Source of the DNA: Lytechinus pictus
Lineage: Eukaryota; Echinodermata; Echinoidea; Temnopleuroida; Toxopneustidae
Length of the DNA stretch: 64,000 bases
Assembly (NCBI RefSeq): GCF_037042905.1
Contig: NC_087259.1
Span: forward strand, 23,351,001 to 23,415,000
Reading direction: 5' to 3'
In this document: positions 37,601 to 46,600 of the stretch, in pieces
How positions within the stretch are numbered: the stretch's first letter is position 1
Layout of the letters: each line of letters opens with the position of its first letter
Translations under genes and position numbers: made by a program
The notes under the pieces: generated by a model
Seen by the model: the letters and a program-made list of their open reading frames with translations, nothing else
What the model was told of the DNA's origin: nothing
Database searches by the model: none

Positions 37601-40600
37601 TTCAGGAGAAAAGGGATTATGATAAAGCCTTCTGTACGGTTTACATTCTTACTTGATAATGACTTAAATAAGCCAGTTCACGATTAGCTCATGATCAACT
37701 TTTCTCAAATGACCATTGTGATTTTTCATTAGGATAAGCACTATCATTTTCAAATGTAGATGTTGCGTAAGCTTTACCAATAGAGTATTCAAATTCTAAG
37801 AACAAAAGGCATTGTATAGACCAGGTGACTAGAATAGTACATCAGGGATAAAGTTTGGAAATCTGTGTTATTGTCTGCCTTTGGCACATTTGACTATTGT
37901 TTAGGCTACTGTCAAATACCAGTGATTATGAAGGCTCTATTTATTACTCTTCAGCTTGGATGTGATAAGTATTTTGAAAGGAATACATGAATAATCATCA
38001 AATCACAAAAGCCTATGTCAGTGAATTTGAAAGCCACCTTCATGGTTGTCTCCAATGACCTTTTTCTGCTTGTGCGCAGTTTACAACCGTGAACAAGCTT
38101 ATTGGCAGAGAATTATCCAATTTCTAATTATCAATAAGTCAATTTGAAGAATACTAGGTCTTATTCCAAGTTTCCTAAAAGTAGATGAAGTGGATTATGA
38201 AGTATTATTTCTACTCTCACTCCTGCTTAGATTAAGAAATGGGGTAAAGTATGTGCAAGTCCTGGAACTCCCGGAAGTCCTATGCGTCCATCTGAAGCGG
38301 TTCCGTCATGAATCCTTTACTTCCTACTCCTCCAAGATAAACAGCTATGTCTCCTTCCCGCTGGACAGCCTGGATATGACGCCATACCTTGCAAAAGGTA
38401 AGAGTTGCGATTGAACAGATCAAGCATAACTATGGAAAGCCAGCAATGCTAACATCTAAAATGCATATATATGTTTTTTCAAGATGTTTTCTAGATGTAC
38501 ATGTATACTCATACAATAAACATTGTCTTTACAATTCAGTGTGCTCCCTTTGGTCACAAAGGATATTGTGCAAATTTCTGGTAGGAAAAATTATGACAGT
38601 GATGGATTTCCATATAGTTGAGATTGATCGGAACAATCACATCTCTGTGGAAGATTAGACCCAGATATTGTTCTCCTATTGATTTATTGCTGTGTTTGTG
38701 ACTGATAGTACCTTACTTCCTAGGAGGAAAAGTGGAGTCTGTCAGTAGCCCTAAGAATTCTGCTTAGCATATTTTTCCTTCTATCCACCCATATTGAAAA
38801 TCAAATGGAATTCCTGCATAAACTTGAAGTTATGTGCTTTTCTTTGACTATAAAAAAAAAACTCTCTTCACAAAGAAGAACGATGGTGGGGGTATGAGGT
38901 CGTTACTTGAAATCCAAGTTTGATCCTGCCAGCACATTGCTTCATGAGATCACAGATATACCATTTGAACCAATTGACAAGTGAATACTGAAAGCCATGT
39001 AGACTATGCAAAGGAACAAGTTAGCTCTGCAATGCAGGTATCTATTATCTACTAATCATTTTGAAGGAGAAACAAACTTTATTGAATGTAATATTCATCA
39101 CCTGTTTTCACAATTGAATATCTATAACATGGCAGAACATGAACGCTTTTGAATATGTTCATTTTCTGGTGGTGTTTACTAACTTTTTAGCACCACTGTA
39201 TATCGTGATGTACCGTACATGTAACTGACCTTGATCCTAAGAACACTTCCAGTCAAGTTATGCTTTACTGTACAAGAGCTTTAATATCGTGGCTGATAAA
39301 ACCTTGTATCGCAAAGTTTAAAAATTTTGAGGGCAGCGTAGAAATGCTGTATTTGAAAAAATATAGCAATGGTGGCAATCTCATATTGTCTGAAAACAGT
39401 CTCCTGATACCTGTGAAGAACTCTTTTGAGGCAAAAGAAAGTTGCTGCCCATGTTATAACTCTAAAATCTTGCTTATTCTGAGCTGTCAGCAAAATATTT
39501 AAATTTTGAGTTACAGGGTTTTATCAGCCATGTCACGTTATGAAATACCAACCAGTAATCAAAGTGTGAAAATACTTCCAATAGCTTTTGATATTTTTCA
39601 TTATAGGAGAGCGGAAACAGTTATATTTGTATTTAAAAAACTTCATGAATAAATAGAGACTCTTCTGTTTTATTTATCACAGATTGCAAGAATAAGTGCG
39701 CTACCTATGATCTGAGTGCTGTTATATGCCATCATGGTACAGCGGGAGGTAGGAGATTTATTTATTTTTTTCCTTTTGAATCTAGTAGGGTATGTTCAAT
39801 TGATTTTTCAGCCCCAAAATCACAAAAGTGATTCATGATTATGCATTTCTTATGTTATGAATACATTCCACGTGATTAAATCTTCAAATAATTTTTTTTA
39901 AGTTATACATACATGTACCAAGCAATGACAGTCTATTTTGTACTTCCTTGCTAAGAATTAGTTCATGGCTTTTAGAAATAATTGTGATAGTATTCTGCTT
40001 GTATATGATATTTTCCCATGTGATGTCCTATCCATCTTGTAGAGGTCATCTTGTGTGTGTTATTGTTATTTCTTTCTTTCTCCCCGCCGTCTGTCTTTTC
40101 CTCTCCATCTGCCTTGTTGGTGACAAAACATTTGCTCCTGTGACAATTACTCCAGGCTTTATTTCATCTAAGATATAGGGTTAGGGTTGCAATAGGGTTT
40201 CATGTTAGTTTTAGGGTTGGGTTTAGGATAGGGTATAGTATCATATCCAGAATTGAAGTGGAACCGTCTTGTTGCTTTCATTCATTCACGAGGTGATTTA
40301 GGGCTCAGTGTATGAATTGGTGTTCAAAGCAAATATCACATTGTATTCTCTAGCTCTAACACCTAAAGTGAGTTTTCAAAGGATAATTCACATCTCACTC
40401 TTGAGATTCATCCCAGCACCAGCTTCATTTTAAGTTTGGTGCTGTGCTTACGTAAAAACATTAGCCCAACACTAACACCAAATTGTTAACACTGAATTTC
40501 AAATTACCCACTGGATCCCCCATTGTCTCTCTTTGATTTCATTATTAATGCAATATCACCTGTATAAATTTGTTGAGATCATTGGTGTTTGGCCTGCTTA

Positions 40601-43600
40601 TTTGTTTATTGTTTAGGTGGTCACTATACAAGCTACGCTGTCAATTGGCTCAATGGTCAGTGGTACGAGTATGATGATATTTACGTCACCGAGGTCAGCC
40701 CGCTCCAGGTCGCTAACTGTGAAGCCTATGTACTTTTCTACAAGTAAGACTGTATCTCCATTGATTTATTTATTCAGCTGTTAAAGTTTGATATTTAAGG
40801 GCAAGGCTGTTTATGTGTAGGGCCCATTTCTCTATTAGAGCACAAATAGAAATACTAAAAATGGCACATAACATATTCAATGCTTGTGAGAGGGGTTTGA
40901 GGCCATTCAAGAGGGCTTTCAAGACCACAGCCTTCAAAGAGTTAAGCCCTGTTGATTATATCTCAGAAGAAGACCCATCTACTGGCAGAATGCCATGCTT
41001 ATTTACGTATTCATTGAGAAAATACTTGTTTTTAACACAAAGGATGGTATTCTAATAGCCATGGTTTAGTTAAACCTTGGTCAACTTAGACCACACTTTT
41101 ATAAAGTGCCACTTGTCAACTTATTCACCAATTTCAAGTTATTCTTATCCTGCTGCAAAAAGTTGTCAAAAACATTGAGTCATGAAATAGGAAGAATAGG
41201 AAAATAACAAAATTACTATGAATTTTGACAAATAAATTGATACATTTCAATTGCCATCAATATGGAAGAAATATTATGAAGCCAAGCATTCCATAGAAGT
41301 GTGGGTTGGAATACTAGTTTAGACTAGGGTTAAACCTCGGCTTGATAATCAATATACAATAATGTCTATTTGTACATACAAACACTTCAATGGTCATTTT
41401 GTTATGTTCTGTTAAAAATATATTGTGACCATCAAGTGATCATCATCAATATTGATTTCTTTCTAAATTCCAGTAGGATCAGTTTGTCATGTTGAACATT
41501 GGATTTTATGCAGTACATGTCACTTAGTTTAGTATCTTTCTCTTCATCTAGTATCTAGCAATCCAATTATCCATTTGATCATCAATCTATCCACCATTCT
41601 GTCCATCTTTTGACATCAATTTTTTGTTGTTTATCATTCCAGAAAGACATCTGAGGAAGCCATAAGAGAAAGACAGAAAGTAATTGACTTATTCGAACAA
41701 GAAGAGGTTGGTTTTCCCCCATTTTCTACATTCTTACATCTATTTATAGCCAAGTACTAAACATTTACAGCACAGTTTAATATTGAGTGATATTTTTAGA
41801 TTTAAAAAAAAGAAATTTTTATTCTGATGCATGAAAACGGTGTGAACAAATGAATGGTATTTTGAAAATGATAGGCACTACGCATGAATCGTTTTTGTCT
41901 CACCTGCATAGCAGAGTGAGACTATAGGCGCCGCTTTTCCGACGGCGGCGGCGGCGTCAACACCAAATCTTAACCTAAGGTTAAGTTTTTGAAATGACGG
42001 CATAACTTAGAAAGTATATGGACCTAGTTCACAAAACTTGGCTATAAGGTTAATCAAGTATTATTGAATATCCTGCCTGAGTTTCATGTCACATGACCAA
42101 GGTCAAAGGTCATTTAGGGTCAATGAACTTAGACCATGTTGGGGGAATCAACATCAAAATCTTAACCTAAGGTTAAGTTTTTGAAATGTCATAACTTAGA
42201 AAATATATGGACCTAGTTAATGAAACTTGGACATAAGGTTAATCAATCAAGTATCACTGAACATCCTGCATGAGTTTCACGTCACATGACCAAGGTCAAA
42301 GGTCATTTAGGGTCAATGAACTTTGGCCAAATTGGGGGTATTTGTTGAATTACCATCATAACTTTAAAAGTTTATGGATCTGATTCATGAAACTTGGACA
42401 TAATAGTAATCAAGTATTACTGAACATCCTGTGCAAGTTTCAGGTCACATGATCAAGGTCAAAGGTCATTTAGGGTCAATGAACTTTGGCCAAATTGGGG
42501 TATTTGTTGAATTACCATCATAACTTTGAAAGTATGTTGGTCTAGTTCATAAAACTTGGACATAAGAGTAATCAAGTATCACTGAACATCCTGTGCGCAT
42601 TTTAGGTCACATGACCAAGGTCAAAGGTCAATGAACTTTGGCCATAATGGGGGTATCTGTTGAATTACCATCATAACTTTGAAAGTTTTTGGATCACTCA
42701 TGAATCTTGGACATAAGAGTAATCATGTATCACTGAACATCCTGTGCGAGTTTCAGGTCACATTACCTAGGTCAAAGGTCATGTAAGGTCAAAGAACTTT
42801 GGCCACGTTGGGGGTATTTGTTGAATTACCATCATATCTAGCTGTAAGTGTATTGGTCTAGTTCATAAAACGTGGAAATAAGAGTAACCAAGTATCACTG
42901 AACATCTTGTGCGAGTTATAGTAGTTTTCAAAGTCAGCACTGCTGCTATATTGAATTGCGTGATGCAGGTGAGACCGCCAGAGGCATTCCACTTGTTTAT
43001 AAATGATATCCAATGATACCAGTAATCGATCCTTCCAGTGGTCAGGTTGCATTCTCTTTCAGTGTTAGGTTTTTTTTTTTTTTTTACTTTTTTATATTTT
43101 GTGTTAATTTAATATTTTGAATTATACCCATAAAGTTCCTTTGTATGTTCAAGCAGGAAGCCTTTGAGACACTTTTTGTGCATATGTTTTTGAAATAGTC
43201 TGTATTCCCTATATTGTTTGCTTTTTCTTACCAAGAAACCCTGATTTAATTTTCTCTGTCAGTTTAGCTACAAAAAGCACTTTAAATTTTTAGTTTGAAG
43301 TATGCTATTCCCTAATGTTGTTTGCATATTATCAGACTAAAAAAAAAAAAAATGAAATGAAAAAGAGAGAAAAAAGTTATTTTTTTGATCATGTGTGACT
43401 TATGGTTCCTTATAAAATACTGATAGATATGATAAAGATATGAATATTTTCATTTTCATGTACTCTGAATTAAACATTTTATCATGCTTGTTTTATTTTC
43501 TTCTTTCATAAAGCCAAGCTTTCTTCACTTCTATGTATCTCTCCAATGGCTGAACAAACTGAACAATTTTGCTGAACCTGGGCCGATCACCAATCACGAC

Positions 43601-46600
43601 TTCCTATGTAAACATGGAGGTAATCTTACCACATTTGATTTTAAATCTGATTCCTAACCCTTTTTGGGGCAGATTGGGAACATTCTGTGATTTGGTCCTA
43701 TGTGTTTTGATAAAAAGCTCTAAAAGAAAATCATAAGTGATTCAAGTGTAGAAGGAGTAGTGGATACTCTACACATCTTGTGTTAATTTGGGAATAAGCA
43801 CAAATATCAATCAATGGACATTTCATTATTAATCCCTAACTCAAGATTCTCCAGGTAAATTGGCAAGTTTATCTTTGGTATTCATATTGATCCATAAGAT
43901 ATGTGAAGCCATTTGAGTTCTTGTCTGATGTATGAAGTGCTATCTGAAGACAGAATTATAGAATTGAAGAAAATAAATTATATTTCTACTTTACACTTTA
44001 AAGCCCCCATTTTCCTGAAATGAACAAACATAAAGTATGTCAAACTTAAGCTAAACAAGACTTACTGTACATGTTACTGACATTAAAAGGAATAAGCTTT
44101 TCAAAATAAACTTGATGAGGGTCTTTAACCCTCCCCTATGAATTATTATAAAAGATGAAATGGTTCTTTATTGTAATGCAGATTCTTGAGAAACATTGTT
44201 TGGCAGGTATTAACCTGTTGATTACTACAAACACCTATTCCTATATGCTTTGTGTAGGCACCATCCTGTTCCATTTGACAATGAATTTTGGTTTGTATTT
44301 TACAGGAGTACAACCCACCAAGGCAAGCTACGTGGACAAATTAGTTCTGAAGATACCACAGCCAGTGTGGGATCATCTCTATCGAACGTAAGCACAGGGT
44401 GGCATCTTGGTAGTGGTGATTGAGATAGTAGTAGTAGTGGTGGTGATGGTGGTAGTGGTGGTGGTGGTGGTGATGGTGGTAGTAGTGGTGATGGTGGTGG
44501 TGGTGGTAGTAGTAGTGGTGGTGGTGGTGGTAGTAGTAATGGTGGTGGTAGTAGTAATGGTGGTGGTGGCAGAAGTATTGGTGGTGGTGGTGGTAGTAGT
44601 AGTGGTGGTGGTGGTAGTAGTGGTGGTGGTGGTGCTAGTGGTGGTGGTGGTGATGGTGGTAGTGGTGGTGGTAGTAGTGGTGATGGTGGAGGTGGTAGTA
44701 GTAATGGTGGTGACAGAAGTAGTGGTGATGGTGGTGGTAGTAGTAGTTGTGGTGGTGGTGCTAGTGGTGGTGGTGGTGGCAGAAGTATTGGTGGTGGTGG
44801 TAGTAGTAGTGGTGGTAGTGGTGGTGGTGGTAGTGGTGGTGGCGGTGGTGGCTGAAGTGGTGGTGGTATTAGTGGTGTTGATGGTGGTAGTGGTGGTGGT
44901 AGTAGTGGTGATGGTGGTGGTGGTAGTAGTGGTGGTGGTGGTAGTAGTAATGGTGGTGACAGAAGTAGTGGTGGTGGTGGTGGTGATGGTAGTAGTGGTG
45001 GTGGTAGTAGTGGTGATGGTGGTGGTGGTGGTAGTAGTAATGGTGGTGGTGGTGGCAGAAGTAGTGGTGGTGGTGGTGGTGTCAGTAGTAGTGGTGGTGG
45101 TGGCAGTAGTAGTGGTGGTGATGGTTGTAGTCTTTCAAATAGTGTTTAATAATGATTTAATAATTCCAATTTATGATTTAATATTATTATTGTACCAAAG
45201 ATGGGCAGTGGATGTTTTTCATCATCCCCTATCAAGATATAGTATCCTAAAAACTGAAATGCAAAGAATAAATGAAAATGTTTCCACTTTGATTGATTGA
45301 GTGACTTGAAATTATTTCAATAATTTTTTCTTTATAATGGTAGAAATGCGAAAGCATGGATAATCATATCCCCAGTGCTTAGAAACATTTATTTCAAGTG
45401 TCCATATGAATATTTCATAGCATAATTATCTTGTATTATTTTGTTTTTTATGAGAATGCTCTCAAGATGTTCTTTTCAAGTTTGTAATTTTCTGTGGTAT
45501 GATGTTGCAGGTTTGGTGGAGGGCCGGCTGTCAATCGTTTGTCTCCATGCTCTGTCTGCCAAACTGAGATGGAGCTATTAGAGAGAAGGCGGAAGGAAGA
45601 AATGGATACATTCATCACAGTAAGTCTACCATTCAAGGATACCACTTATCAGACAATAACAGGAATTCCTACATTTGAACAAATTTTTTGCCTTAGGCAT
45701 AGAAATTCAATACAATTCTATTAGAACGGGGAGTGTTTCATCAACGTTTTCATCCGACAAGTTGTCAGATCTGACATCTTTCTCTGATGTTGATTGGCTG
45801 AGAGGTACTGTTACTATGGTAACTGTCGGATAAAATGGGACTTGTCGGATAAAACGTCCGACAAGTCCTTTCATGAAACGCTCCCCAGGTCTCTATTGAT
45901 GATCAAACATGTTAATAACAATCGCACATGAAAAAAAAAACAGTCGGAGCTGGAAAATTCATGTTTACAAGTTTGTGTTGGCACAATAGTAAAAAAACAT
46001 AGCAAAGTGCATTAAGAAAGGCTAAACATTTAAAAAGCTAATGCAATCTCAGGTAAAGCATAATGAATGAAAGAAGGCAATGAATGAATGATAATGGCTG
46101 ACTTAAAAAGAGAGGAGACTGGCACTTTATTTCAATGACAAATGTGACTGTATGGTGGGGGGGGGTGACCATTGTCCATTGCCTTTCTTAGTCGACATAC
46201 TCATATTTTGTTGAGTATGTCAACTAAAACAGGCAATGGACTGTTTTTAAAATCTTTTATTTAAGAAAAGGCAAATTTAGATGCTTGTCCTACCTTTTTA
46301 TCAGTTGTAAGTAACATCCCTGACTCTACAAAGAATTGCCATTAAATAGTCAACATGTGAATGAAGATAAGTATTGAAATCTTCATACAATTACCAAGTA
46401 GAAATTGATTGACGCTACTTAAGAGTGAGATAATTTATTTAAAATATGTTGCCAAGTTACCAAGTAGAAATTGTAGTTCCACTCACACTTTTCATAAGGT
46501 GTGAGTGTTATGTAATAATAATAATAATAATAGCTGGATTTATAAAGTGCTTTTTGCCTGAGGATACAAAGCGCTGCTATAATATTGCCCCGGCCTTAGC

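Noticed and set aside
40813..41055. 80-codon plus-strand open frame
   Set aside because: Lies in intron 17 in AT-rich sequence; no similarity, no splice signals and not needed for the gene model.
44407..45300. Long open frame of almost pure valine
   Set aside because: Created by the GGT/AGT triplet array in intron 20; no protein signal outside the repeat.
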